From Hymenopus coronatus (lineage: Eukaryota; Arthropoda; Insecta; Mantodea; Hymenopodidae), in NCBI GenBank assembly GCA_030762935.1, contig CM060888.1, forward strand, positions 119,361,468 to 119,425,467: DNA of 64,000 nucleotides, given 5' to 3'. Below are positions 33,255 to 44,589 of this stretch, piece by piece. Each line of letters opens with the position of its first letter. The first letter of the stretch is position 1. The notes beneath the pieces are model-generated. The model did no database searches, was not told the origin of the DNA, and worked only from the letters and a program-made list of their open reading frames with translations. The position numbers and the translations under genes are program-made.

Positions 33255-33502
33255 TGTTATGGATTCCCCTTTTCCATTCTTCTTGATTATTCCAAGATCC
33301 ATCTTCTCTCTGTATCTCTTCCACTCTCTCTTCCTGGTGAACACCAAATCAGTACTTCTTTGGGTCATCTCTCATCTGGTATGGGAGAGTTGCACCTGTC
33401 CGAATCGCTAAACCGCCTTCATCCCAAACTGCTAATCACATTTTCTTGTAGATTAAATCATTAGTAATTTTTATAACATCTAATTTTTCGATAATATTAT
33501 TC
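33255..33502. mobile_element. 248-bp insert with 9-bp target duplication
   Basis: ATAAATGGT occurs immediately left (33246-33254) and right (33503-33511), and family A continuity is restored if one copy and the insert are removed. The insert is pyrimidine-rich on the plus strand (CCATTCTTCTTGATTATTCC, CTCTTCCACTCTCTCTTCC). I recognise no tRNA boxes or terminal inverted repeats. A SINE-like or truncated LINE insertion is possible. Confidence 0.6.
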
Positions 33503-33620
33503 ATAAATGGTAGTTTGAGACAGGGGCATTTTCTTGAACATTTTCGTTTCCCATTTCTACAAGTTGCTGAACCTAAATACCACGTTGGTATTTTTCACAC
33601 ATTTAGTTTTGAAGTAATGC

Positions 33621-33625
<5 letters not shown>

Positions 33626-33667
<42 letters not shown>

Positions 33668-33668
33668 T
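33626..33668. repeat. (CT)n microsatellite
   Basis: CT units with one GT and a TTT interruption, at the usual family A GT/CA site. Confidence 0.95.
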
Positions 33669-33814
33669 TTCTCTGTCACAGACAGAACATATTATACAAA
33701 TGATTTTGTTGGATTAAGGTTGCCTCAAAGAGTATTTTTCCAGTGGAGTCTTGGTAACATCATTTATGTGAAATACAATATTTACTCTATTTACTTAAAG
33801 TAAATAGTAGAGAA

Positions 33815-35520
33815 AGTAAGAATTGTAAAAGCACCTTAGGACTCGTTTTAGCAGTAAACTGTCAGAATAATCAAATATATATGTACGCATGTTAAGTAGC
33901 TTTAGACACATTCATGGCTCCATTGGGTTCTAGCTAGGCAGACGACTACTTGTTTTTTCGTGATGCGATGTGCACCAGAAACTGGGGCCCAATATAGTTT
34001 TACATTAGTTGTGAAAACAAATAATTTAGTGTTATATTTTGTAATTTTATTTACTTTTTCCATAAACTGGAAAAGTAGAATCAGAATGAAAAAGCATATA
34101 TCGTAAGTGACAATAGTGCATGTTATCTCAAGAAAAGTTGAGAACACCTTGCGTTTTACCGGTAAAATTCTAATCTCTAAAAAATGTCCTGACTTGCCAG
34201 CGTCAATATTGTAATTAAGTTGGAAATGCAGAGGTCTGAAAACCCGAGTCCGGTCTATAAAGGTGCCGCTTTATTCCTATTCTACTTTTCAAAATTACTC
34301 TGGAATTTTAATAAAGTTTACTAGCGGAGATTTTCAAGAAAATGGGCATAAAGAAGGTTGCAAATCTTTTTCACATTTTTGTTAAATTGGTAGATACGTG
34401 GATCATTTTGTGTTTTTAACTCGTTTCCTCACAATGATTTTCTACTTTTGTTTGTAATACCAAACTTATCCAATAACTCGTTCGTGATATTTCTTCCACC
34501 AGTTTGGCCCTGTTCTTGAAAATATTCCATATATGTAGCTCAGCAGATCAATAAGAGCAATACTGTTCGATTTACTGTTAGTATCCTTTGTTTATTTCAA
34601 TCCCTATATTGTTTATTTTACGCCCTTCTTTCCTTTGTTCCTGACATCTGCAGATTGGTTTAGATTTGAGGACCAGCTTCTGATATACAACCAATAGGAA
34701 ACGTACTCGTGTAGCGAGTGACTTCCAGCCACTAAGGTAAACTGCTTCTTTACCACTCTTTTTGCGCTCACTGTTTGCTCCAATAAGAAGCCGGATAGGT
34801 GTGTAATACAAGTGACAAAGGGACTCTGCCAACATTAAATAAGGTAAAACACTTAAGGAGCCAAATTCATCGGTTTAACTATTAGAGCTCACTTATTCAA
34901 ATAAACTTCAAATAAAATCATTTAAAATTACTGCTCCTCTTGTACTGAAGTATATTATAAATTGATTGTTGTTATGAAGACAATGGAATTAATTTCCGAA
35001 TGATTTTTTGTGTTTATTTTTGTTCTCGACTGTATATCTCTAAAGGATTTTGAGAGCAGCAGGGACTGAAATTAAACTGTCATCGGCAGTCTTAATGATG
35101 TATGCATGTACGTGGATTTATTTTAATAATTGGCTCTGTAAACACCAAGGACTCCCTGCTGCTACGATCAAAGCGTCAAATGCCCGTGAAGTGGAGAGAA
35201 GCTGTGTAAATGAACTTTTTTCCTCCTCTAAGGTAAAACCTGGCAGGAAATTCACATTCAACTGGAAGGTAGAGTTGACTTATGCATGTTCCATGATTAA
35301 TGCAATGCGCATTCTGAGCCGACTAATGTTCTACCATAACCTTTGTAGCAAATTAGTTCTGGCAAAGAGTTAAAATCGAAGGCTTAAATTGTCAAGCCTT
35401 TGTTCATTTTCATTCTTTTTATACGTCTAAGACAAGAGAATATGGGTTTTGCTTATCCCTTAACTTTTAAGGGTAGATATGGGAATGTATCACTAAGTCT
35501 GTGCCTTAGGTTTTCAGTTT
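33815..35520. other. intergenic, unassigned short frames
   Basis: Includes an 85-codon minus frame (34578-34835) and a 107-codon plus frame (35050-35373). Neither shows a domain, coiled coil or signal peptide that I recognise. No family A landmark. Confidence 0.4.
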
Positions 35521-35524
35521 CTTT

Positions 35525-36160
35525 ACTGCTTACCTACAGTAAGTGTCCACCCTCAAAATCGATACGAGATTTTATCGAAAATCATGTTAAGGTCCTTTAA
35601 TCCAATAAAGAATTTTTATAAAAAGTACCCCGTAGGCAGGTGCGTGCCTATCCATGTCTGTGCGTGTTTAGGGTTGTCTGAAAATAGCTTAACTACCAAA
35701 CTTGTATTTAAGTTCATTGTTATCCAATGATAAAACTCAAAGATTTTCAAAAAATACCATCCCAAAGGTATCTTAGATACAAAAAAAGAGTTATTTTTTA
35801 ATTTCTCAGAAATTATTCTAACGTTTTATCTAAAATAGTTACATAACGAATAAAATGTGTGTCTCGAATTTTAACCTGTGACGTCATCTTCCTTCTGAAG
35901 GAGTTTTCCATAGCTGGTAAACTGCAAGACCGAAACAAAGTTGCTAAAATCGCAAAATATGGACTGTCAAATAAAATGTGGTTCACCATTTCCAAATATT
36001 CGGTTAGGTAATGTATTTCCCCAGTTTTTCTTACATATACAACGAAATATGTAATACCGCCACTGCAAGCGTCTTTTTAAAAAAGCAGGAAGTAGATAGA
36101 AGATATAAGTTTTGTAGTAAAACGGAAAGAAAAAGGCATATGCATATAAATGAAGATAAT
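35525..36160 (+). repeat. family A copy 17, diverged
   Basis: Blocks from CCACCCTCAAAATCGATACG to GTTCACCATTTCCAAATATTC are in order. The distal end is rearranged (AAGTAGATAGAAGATATAAG at 36090-36110). The GT site is GTGTTTAGGG only. Confidence 0.65.
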
Positions 36161-36558
36161 TTTATTTAAATTGTATACTGTTGTTAAGATTTAAATATTT
36201 TTATACAGCGTTTGCAAAGGTTTTGGTGACAATATTTCAGAACTTATCAAGTAGTAAAAGATTGATAGAAAAACCAATTTTTCGTGTAATGTAGCTTAAC
36301 CGATGTTAAATTTTCGTTGGAATTAAATCATGTAAATGTATTCCATAGCAACATGACCTTTGTTTTTTTTTTTATTTCTTACTTCATTTATATAACCTCC
36401 ATTTAACATCAGTGACTTTGGTTTATGATACACTTCGTGTATTAACTGTTGGTTATGGACATTGTTAATCATTTATAGCCTTAAACATCGGCACTCTCAT
36501 TCTCATATGCATATTTTCAGACTAATAGGTGATAAGGAATAATTCTGGTTAAATAAAA
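36161..36558. other. intergenic, nothing assigned
   Basis: AT-rich, no frames or repeats recognised. Confidence 0.5.
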
Positions 36559-36559
36559 A

Positions 36560-37363
36560 TCTGACGTGCTTCATTCACATGACTTTTTCTACATTTCTGC
36601 CATAAATTATTGTTAATAAGCTTAGCTTCTGTCTATTTAATGCCGAAACATTAGCAGAAACGGTCTTATTACTTAGTTCATTTATAAGAAGGGAAATAAG
36701 GGAATATACTAGGTTAAATCAACAGTCAAATGTTTTAAAATGAGATTGCTATTGGATTGAAATCAGTTTCTTTCCATATGAGAAAATTTTAGGTAGTTTA
36801 AAACTGAAATCAACAATAAGGAATTTCTCGAAAACGGCCAACTCTACCAAAAAAGTATATGTCATAAATTTGTGTCTTGTCTACTTCTTATGGTTTATCA
36901 GTTATGCAAAATTCAACAAAAATCATCCAGAATGAAGAGGTCTTTAGAGGCTATTCCCATAAAATTCAATATATATAGATTTTATTTGTCATATAACTGT
37001 TTTAAATATAAACTATTTTAAATACCGTTACAGCACTTTTGAGAAAATCAAAACTTACGAATTTCTTTTTCCATGTAAGGGTAGTTTAGGGTGGGCGGAA
37101 TTTCTTGGAAACGTTCGTGTTCCATCCTTGGAAGATACCAAACTTAAATACCAAGTTTACATAAATACCAAGTTTGGTATTTAACGATCTTTTCGTTTTT
37201 GAGCTATGCTGTCCACAGACAAACATACATTTTTCAAAAAAAAAATTTTTGGATTCGAGAGAATCCAAAACATGTATTTCCGGTGAAATCTCGGTATCGA
37301 ATTTTGGGCGCAATACAATACCTTCTCTATACACTATGTACATGGCACGTATAGAGAATATAA
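36560..37363 (-). repeat. family A copy 18, near full length
   Basis: From AAAAATCTGACGTGCTTCATT to the hairpin TATACACTATGTACATGGCACGTATA. The near-palindrome region carries a local duplication (AAATACCAAGTTTACAT followed by AAATACCAAGTTTGGTATTT, 37147-37184). The GT site is almost absent. Confidence 0.88.
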
Positions 37364-37440
37364 AAATTCCCCGCCCCAACCGGGAATTGAACCCGGGACC
37401 ACCGGTAAGAGGCGCTGCTTTATTGTAGGGCCGCGAATGA
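37364..37440 (-). repeat. tRNA-derived fragment
   Basis: On the minus strand GGTCCCGGGTTCAATTCCCG is a perfect T-arm/B box, in a GGTTGGGGCGGGG context, with a possible degenerate box A upstream. It abuts the hairpin end of family A copy 18. No cloverleaf can be drawn. Confidence 0.55.
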
Positions 37441-38069
37441 TGTTATCTCTTCAAGGAAGCTAATTAATGTGTTTCTCTTAAACTACATAAAGGTTTCGTA
37501 ACCAGATATACCACCAAAATCGTATAAAGTTAACATACCTACTTGAAATATAAGAATAAAAGCTGTTATTCCGAGTCTAAGTGACGAACTTGCAAGTTAC
37601 ACCACTTAACGCTATATTATCGTAATTATTTATGAGTATTATACTGTTCAAAGGAACAAATAAAGGAGAGCCCTTTGTCAGCAATATATTTTACGTGAAT
37701 GTGACGCAATTTGCAATGTCGCATAAAAGCAGGACATCTTTACGAGTGAGTAATTCACAAGCGTCTCATGAAGAATTTGGTTTACTGAATTTAATTCTTG
37801 TGAGTGCACCTGAATAGCGAATATAAATGCCTCCCCATGGCAAGCAGCCCGTTATAAATGATCTGCTGAAGCACGTTGGGCACTTAACAATCGCATCTGT
37901 TCTGCAAGTGGACGTTTAGATGTATGTGGCTTAATGTTGGGCAACGTTGCCCTGTTTGCTCGAAGTGAAAACCACCTATAGTGAAACACAGCAGGGTAGA
38001 TGATTTCGTCAACGAGTTTGAGCGCATTGAAGAAGTAACGGAATTATATTCTTAGTCCGGCACTACACT
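37441..38069. other. intergenic, nothing assigned
   Basis: Short frames only (61 codons at 37632-37817). Confidence 0.5.
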
Positions 38070-38073
38070 TTAA

Positions 38074-39043
38074 CCCTTTTAATGCCATCCAAATAGCAAG
38101 ATACAGTCCAAGTGCCAAGTAATATGAAGAGGAGAATGCAGGATTTTAAAGTATTTGTAATAAAATGAGTATCAAACAATATGAAGGGCTGAACCTCTTC
38201 TTCACTTTGAGTAATCTATTTTGTCTACTGAACAATATGCATTATAAGAATGAAAAGTCTCTTCAATATTTTTAAAAAGTTAAAAACAAAAGAAAAATTT
38301 GAAAGTAAAGTTAAAAAACCCAAATAATAAATAATTGGACATACAAAAGCTTACTACACAGAAAGTTCACGCTAATTAAATGAAAGAACAAACATTTCTT
38401 TACTAAAACAGCATCATTTTTTGGTCTGGTGCTTTATTTTTTAAAATACAAAAAATGAATTTACCTGAAACTGAAAAAAGTCACCAAATACTTAAACATG
38501 ATATCATTATTAATGAAAACGATATAACGCAATAGGATTCAAATGTAACGTAGATTACGGTGCAATTTATCACTTGTGTTGTTGCGTAGCTGAATAGTTG
38601 ATTAACAATGTATTCGTCGTCTGGTTACACCTTCGTAAATCCACTTTGATGGGTACCCGGTTATTTGCATGCGTACAAGGTCCGTTGGTAACGGATGCGT
38701 TTTCACCGTTGAAGTTCCTCTCTTATGTATGTCAGAAACTCTTTCATCAAGGTCTAAAAATTCAAAATCACTCGCTCTTTTCTAATAAATCACGAACTAC
38801 AGCTCTCATTATCTCTTTTCGGTTCGTAACCTTTGGCTAGACGACGCCATGTTTCAACCAACATAAACAAACATGGCTAGAGAAATTAAATTTAGCCCTT
38901 TGGAGTGAACATAAAGTCCTGAAAAACTCCAGAAAACTTTTCTCTATGGCGATGATGTAGTAAGTACACAGACTTTCCCGATGGAAAGAGTAAAAGGTAT
39001 GAAAAAGGCATCACGATTAGATCGTGAATCGCCACTAAAAGGG
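38074..39043 (-). mobile_element. piggyBac-like element, non-autonomous
   Basis: The 970-bp unit sits exactly between two TTAA tetranucleotides (38070-38073, 39044-39047). Its ends are inverted: CCCTTTTAATGCC on the left and, inward from the right, CCCTTTTAGTGGC. TTAA targets and CCY...RGG ends are the hallmark of the piggyBac superfamily. On the minus strand from the ATG at 38850 an N-terminal remnant reads MASSSQRLRTEKR, with VVRDLLEKSE and SDFEFLDLDE following after frameshifts, like the acidic N-terminus of piggyBac transposases. The catalytic domain is absent, so movement would need a transposase from elsewhere. Confidence 0.78.
38736..38850 (-). pseudogene. piggyBac-like transposase N-terminal remnant
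   Basis: Three short in-order blocks in different frames (MASSSQRLRTEKR, VVRDLLEKSE, SDFEFLDLDE) lie inside the TTAA-bounded element. An acidic, Ser/Asp-rich start is common in this family, but low complexity makes the match weak on its own. The support comes mainly from the element ends. Confidence 0.5.
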
Positions 39044-39047
39044 TTAA

Positions 39048-39400
39048 AACATCTGTATCAAAGATATTTTATAAAAAATATCTTATAAAATATTTGAGCA
39101 AGTAAGGAAATAAATTCTTAGCCTGGGATCACATTGTAATAGATCTGTATTGAAGTTATTTTAAAATCATATTTTATGAAAGATTTGACACTCTGATGGT
39201 CGTGCTTGTAAGAGCTTTGTTAAAAACTTCTACAATAAAACGTAAGGATAGTTATTTACCGTTTGTAAAACAACTGAAGCAACATGAATAGGCAATAAAG
39301 TAAATATGCAGAATCACTAATACCTACAAAATGTTAATTTCCTGAGAACAAAATACATATGAATTAAAAAAACAAACCAAAAAAAACGAGAAACATACAA
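39048..39400. other. intergenic, nothing assigned
   Basis: AT-rich. Contains AAAACAAACCAAAAAAAACG. No frames. Confidence 0.5.
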
Positions 39401-39404
39401 AAAG

Positions 39405-40153
39405 TGTGTCCCATTCACATGACTTTCTCTACCTCTTTCGCAAACAATCTGCTTTACAAAATATTATTTTTCTATCTTCTTTATGCTAATGAAGATAAAT
39501 ATTAGCAGAAATAGTTTCATAACTTATTTCCCTATAAATAGAAATGAAATAAAGTAGTACATTAGGCTAAAGCAGTAATGAAATATTTTAAAAGCTGTCG
39601 TTGTGCAATTGACCATGAAATTGGATTCTCTTTGCATGGACAGGAGTGGAAAAAAGAAATTAAAATTGAATAATTCAGAAATAGCTCCACAAAAAATGTA
39701 TAGAGTATGAATTTGTGTTTTAAGGAGATGTAGTTTATGTCTGTCTCCTATGGTTTTCAGAATGAAGAGAACTTCAGAGGCTATAAACAGAAACTTCAAG
39801 ATATCAATTTTTTTATGATGTTATTATCTTTAATATAAGGACTTTATATAAAATTGTCAAGCATTTTAGAAAAAAAAATTTTTTTGGAAATGTCTCTATG
39901 TAAATAGTAGCTTTGGGGTATTTTGAAAACCTCATATGTCGCAGCCATGGAAGATGCTGAGCTTAAACATTAGGTTTGGGTTTAACAAACTTTTCGTTTT
40001 AGAGTTATGTTCACAGACACACACACACACACACGTGTACACAGATATTCTTCTAAACAGTTTGTCTGTTTATGTTTATTAAGAGTACTCAGGGATTCAG
40101 ATGTGTTTGTAGTGAAATGTCTTCTCTACGTGTGTACCAAGTAGAGAAAGTAA
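39405..40153 (-). repeat. family A copy 19, full length
   Basis: Starts CCCATTCACATGACTTTCTCTAC and ends GTAGAGAAAGT, so the terminal inverted motif is intact at both ends. The hairpin is short: CTACGTGTGTACCAAGTAG. (CA)n at 40015-40034. Confidence 0.88.
40015..40034. repeat. (CA)n inside family A copy 19
   Basis: Nine to ten CA units at the standard site. Confidence 0.9.
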
Positions 40154-41070
40154 ACTTGCAGAGCAATAAGTGCTATCCAGGAAGGCTTCAACGCATTGAA
40201 GATTCCAGAAGATGCTGAACGGATCACGAGGCCAGTATTTTTCGGAGAAAATGAGGGTTGGTAACTTTAGGTTATATTAGTAGCTCTATCGCATATGTAA
40301 TTGCATTTAAATAAGTGTCTCTCTTGCAGATACACCTTAACCACATGTTAAAAACAAGCACTTCTGATTAAACATTTAGTAAACATTCATTCAGAATAAT
40401 TATAGTGAATATTTATCACCAGTATTTATGTAGTATTTATACCACTAATACTTATCACTACATGCTAATTGATTTCTCATTATTCAATGTGAAAATTGAT
40501 ATTTAATTTTTATGTGTTTTTAAGTGCAGCTTAAGTCGTGTTTACCTATTTCGTAATGATCTTGCTCATCTATGACCAAATATGTTATGTAATCTTATGT
40601 TAAACTAATGGCACAGCTGACTGTTTTGGAAAAGTTAGATTTTACAATCTTTTACTCAAGGTATTTAGCACATATTCTTATAGTGTAATGTTGGCCTTAG
40701 GCAAGTTAGCTGCGCCTTAATTCAGCGACAACTTCTTGTACACGTGTATTGCGGATAGGAGATATATAAGGCGCAAGAGAGACATGATCGACTGTCCAGA
40801 GTTGTACAACTATGATTGACAAAAAATCGAGAATAGTAATGAGGAAGTTTAAGATAAATTGAAATACTGCCCTGAGAGGGACGGGTATTTTTATACTTAT
40901 TTATTTTTGTCCTTTAATGAAAATTTAAGTGCAGTAGCTTAATTTAAACATAGGCTAGGATGAGTAAAATAACTTTAAATAAATTAAACAAATAAAAAGT
41001 TTTGTAATTCCCGTAAAATTATCTAATAAAATATATTTTTGTTTTATTTTATATCATAGCTTTTAATCTT
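40154..41070. other. intergenic, nothing assigned
   Basis: AT-rich, no frame above 60 codons. A TATATAAGG motif at about 40763 has no supporting promoter context. Confidence 0.45.
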
Positions 41071-41074
41071 ATAC

Positions 41075-41285
41075 GTCATGTCGGACAATGACTTAATGAA
41101 ATCGGTGAAATAATGCTCAAATGATACGGGTCTAAAGAGCTCAGTTTTCCGACATCTGTCTTCTCAGGATGAAGGAAAACCTCGGAAAAGAACTCTTTCG
41201 GGAAACTCACTCTAACCTTGATTCGAACTTGGGACCTATAAAATGTGAAGCAGACATACTACCCCACAACCTACAGGCTTCATGA
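41075..41285 (-). repeat. SINE family S4, copy 3
   Basis: The minus strand shows AGGTCCCAAGTTCGAATCAAG as B box, then GAGTTTCCCGAAAGAG, CTGAGAAGACAGATGTCGGA and TTAAGTCATTGTCCGACATG. It is in the same order as copies 1, 2 and 4. Confidence 0.7.
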
Positions 41286-41477
41286 ATACTTTAAACTACT
41301 TATGTACAACTTTTCTAAGAACAGTTTCAATCCTGTTCACAGGACACTCTAGCAAATCCTCAAACCAGAAGACTCTTGGTTTCACTGCGGTTTGCTACGG
41401 TCGGGCTTTGCACTAATAGTGACGGGGTATAATAGCTCTTATTCTGCTGGTAAGAAATACCTAAAAAACAAATAATT

Positions 41478-41912
41478 CATTTCTCTTGCGGTTTACCAGT
41501 TACGCAAAGGTCAGCAAGAATGAAGAGATTTCAGAGGCTATTCCCCAAAAATTCAGGATATACATTTTATTCGCCACGTAAACTTATTTAATATAGGGTG
41601 TGTGAACACAAATCGTTAGTCATTTTTGAGAAAAACAAATTTATAGACAATTTTTCCTTGAAAAGACTAGTTTAGGTTGGGGGTATTTTGTCGAAAATAC
41701 TAAGTATAGTATTTAATGGACTTGTCGATTTTTAGCTATATTGCATACAGGCGGACAGAACAGACACCCAAACCATTTTTGTAATAACGCTTTGGGGGGG
41801 GGGATTCAGTAAAATCTCGGCATCGAATTTTTGAGAGACGTATAATAGCTTCTCTACCTACTCGTACTATGCACATGTTAATGACATAGTACTCGGTAGG
41901 GGAAAGTTTAAA
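41478..41912 (-). repeat. family A copy 20, hairpin half
   Basis: Begins at GCGGTTTACCAGTTACGC and runs to GGTAGGGGAAAGTTT. The terminal hairpin is the longest seen: CTACC and GTACTATG on the left pair with CATAGTAC and GGTAG on the right across a short loop. A G run (41793-41801) is present. Confidence 0.8.
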
Positions 41913-42149
41913 GAAGTACAATTATGATAATATTTCATTACCACGAGTTAAATTCATATTAACTGAATCAATCGTAATACACAAAACTAGAACTTTTTGT
42001 AACGTAGTAACGTCACGACAAAGACGCAATTATCAGAAAACGAGCACGGAAAGGATCAAACAGCAAAGGCCCAATTTACCATTAAATGTTTTGGCTATGG
42101 CTAATTCTAGTTTATGCAGGGGACAACTAGATCGACTCAATGGATATGC
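41913..42149. other. unassigned
   Basis: No recognisable feature. Confidence 0.4.
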
Positions 42150-42425
42150 TGTATATACAGCCCCGGGAGGAATAGTTAGATGACAGGAGACTATGGGCCG
42201 CGGACGGGTCTGCGCAGTCACTAGAGAAGCAGAGTTCCCTCAAAATTTGTCTTGGCCAACCGGAGGAGGGTTACTCAGAGGCGTCCCTTCAGGGCACCGG
42301 GAAAACTTGATCCAGGCTCAAAAGCTGCCATCTGACAGGGCCAAGAAGTAGTTACTATTCTCAAACCTCTACGCCATTTGTCTGATATCGACCTTCACTC
42401 AGCCTCAGAGTAAACATGAAAGAGG
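42150..42425. other. unidentified GC-rich block
   Basis: GC-rich with ACCGGAGGAGGGTTACTCAG and CCTTCAGGGCACCGGG. No domain in any frame. Directly adjoins the SINE-like repeat that follows, so it may be the same insertion. Confidence 0.35.
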
Positions 42426-42575
42426 GAAATGAAATGAAATGAGAGGTTAATGGTGAGAGGAAATCTGTGGTAGAATACTCCGCCCCAGTATTCGCCTTGG
42501 AACCAGGGAAAACCAAGAAAAACCCAGGGTGCGAGTGGGGTCCACTGGAAATCGAACGTGAGCCATCTCGCTCAC
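42426..42575 (-). repeat. SINE-like repeat with TTTCA tail
   Basis: On the minus strand a tRNA-type B box (ACGTTCGATTTCCAGTGG) is followed by CTGGGTTTTTCTTGGTTTTC, CGGAGTATTCTACCACAG and a CATTTCATTTCATTTC tail. A Pol III-derived SINE is likely. Related in body to the remnant at 16225. Confidence 0.6.
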
Positions 42576-43100
42576 TTTAAGTGTCTTAAATGCGCAAAGA
42601 AACGAAAGCAAAATATAATATTTAACTTAGCGGAGAATACAACCCGTACGCTTCATGCAGCTTGATGTAACTACTTCGTGAACACTAACGACTCTGTGAG
42701 GAGTGCAGAAACCAATCCTCCCAGCTATTTGGCAACCCTCTCTAGCCTGGAACACGAAACAAGACTTGCACAAGAAACTCATGGACAAACCGCCCGGCAT
42801 TCAACAGCGTTAATTTGAACTACAGCTGACGTCTGTTTGAAATATAAATATTACCTACCTGTGCCGTACAGCACTATGGCACACAAATACGAGCTCGATA
42901 CTAATGTCATCATTAATACTAGCAAAAGCAAGAGTTCCTTCACACTGTATTAAACCTAATGGCAAGAGGATGGCGATTTTATATCCACTTAAGGGACACT
43001 AGGACCATTTTTAAATGTAAGTAAAAAAAAATGTTAAATGTTTGAGTTATATAAATATCATCTGAGAATCACTTTGACAAACTTTTTTTCCCCATACATT

Positions 43101-43131
<31 letters not shown>

Positions 43132-43920
43132 CCAGTAAGTTCTTTAGATCACCCAAGCGCTATCTTTAACCCTACTTCTCTTTTCTGTATACGTGTCTTT
43201 ACTTTTCTGTTTCACATTTTTGCGCATACGATGTATCCCTTGCGTTATCGGTTTTCCTCCGATTGTATGCAAATCGTGTATCATCTTAAATGTAATTATA
43301 AATGTATGATGGTTTTATACATTGGCTCAAAAAGAATTAATTTCTACTGAAAAAGAAGACAATTTAATACCAACTTCATAAAAACAAAAATGTATTTTTC
43401 TACAAATAGCATCAACTTAAATGAAATATTTATTTTTATTTTAACAGTGTTAAAGTGTAATAAAATACTACTGTTATATTTCTCAAAAATGGAAATGCAC
43501 AGATAGTTTTATTAAGTATACACTGTTGAGCTATTTATTAGTATTTAACTGCATTACTTAATAAACAATTTATTTTCTCAAATTTAAAATTACAAATATT
43601 AAACGTTCAGTCCTAGGGTCTTTAAATTTCATAAATTTGACAATAGACGTCCGCTACCGAAACCAATTTATATTGTAGATATTCTTAAACTGTGTGTAAA
43701 TGAAACTTCCCTTCAAGTAGCGAGCTAAAGCTTTAAATTTTAAGGCTCAAAAAATCAAGTTAACTAAAATAAAGTTCCGAGCTGTAAAAGGTGAAAAATA
43801 TGACGTAAAATCATATCAATACCAGAAGCTCAGAACTTTGATATAATTCAATGTTTCCCTTCAACTCGTATAAGTTAGGTAAAAACTCTGAAGGGCAACA
43901 TTTAGAGCATGTCCTTGAAT
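42576..43920. other. intergenic, nothing assigned
   Basis: AT-rich. Contains the poly(A) run listed separately. No domain in the 83-codon frame after it. Confidence 0.5.
43105..43131. repeat. poly(A) run
   Basis: About 27 A in a row. The upstream sequence has no coding similarity, so a retrocopy is not supported. Confidence 0.95.
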
Positions 43921-43924
43921 TTTT

Positions 43925-44115
43925 TGATAGTGTTTAACGCCCGCTTTTACTACATAGGCACCGCAGACGATGACACTGATGATATATGGAATGAAGATGG
44001 AGCACCGATGGAATGAAATGGCGGGGGAAACTGGAGAAAACCCGCCCCTCCCCTCTTTGTCTGCCATAAATCCCACATGCGGTCTCCTGGGAGCGATCCC
44101 GGCCGCCTGGCTGAT
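43925..44115 (+). repeat. family C SINE-like repeat, copy 1
   Basis: Contains CGCCCGCTTTTACTACATAG, GACACTGATGATATATGGAA, GATGGAGCACCG and GGAGAAAACCCGCCCC, then a GGGAGCGATCCCGGCC-like end. The same order occurs inverted at 44925 and direct at 54550. Confidence 0.75.
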
Positions 44116-44585
44116 TTGCTTGAAGAAGGGTAGGAAGGACTTAATAGAGAAGACCTAACTTCGATTATTACACTTCCGTGTTTTCTTTGACCTGAGGAAA
44201 CAAATATTCAAACTTGAGCTCAATTGTATGTCCGTGCATCCTCCAATATGGCGTCAGATTAAATAAGGGCATTAAAAGGAACATGATGACATTCACATTA
44301 TATCCCTATCCTCTATCGTTAATTTGTGGATGTATACACCATTCTTAATAAAGTTTATATTTCTATCTAAATCAAGATAAATCTTCCAATACCATTTGTA
44401 CTGCAGATATTCTGGAAAGGGAATAGCGTTAGACAAACGTTTTGCAACTGGAACTGGACACTCTTTATAACTTTCCCTAAAGTCCCACACCATTTCCATG
44501 AATCACGAAAGGACTTAGTCTTCTTTTTTTTAAGTTTTGAACATTTCAAATCATTTACAACGGATAGCTCGGAATTGGCTTACGG
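44116..44585. other. intergenic, nothing assigned
   Basis: Short frames only, no domain. Confidence 0.45.
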
Positions 44586-44589
44586 CATA

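Larger units (their letters stand above)
32985..33814 (-). repeat. family A copy 16, with an inserted segment
   Basis: Left half at 32985-33254, foreign insert at 33255-33502, then the rest to GTAGAGAAAGT. (CT)n replaces the GT site at 33626-33668. The right hairpin is CTATTTACTT, a single A, AAGTAAATAG: perfectly paired, but different in sequence from the usual TACACTATG/CATAGTGTA arms. Confidence 0.8.

Noticed and set aside
3484..37428. Family A frames of 65-135 codons that resemble each other between copies
   Set aside because: The similarity follows from DNA homology of the repeat. Frames are not conserved between copies, exist on both strands and match no protein family.
40754..40800. 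TATATAAGG as a promoter
   Set aside because: An isolated TATA-like string is expected in AT-rich DNA. No initiator at the right spacing and no downstream gene.
43105..43131. Poly(A) as the tail of a processed retrocopy
   Set aside because: The sequence upstream has no coding similarity and no target duplication was seen.
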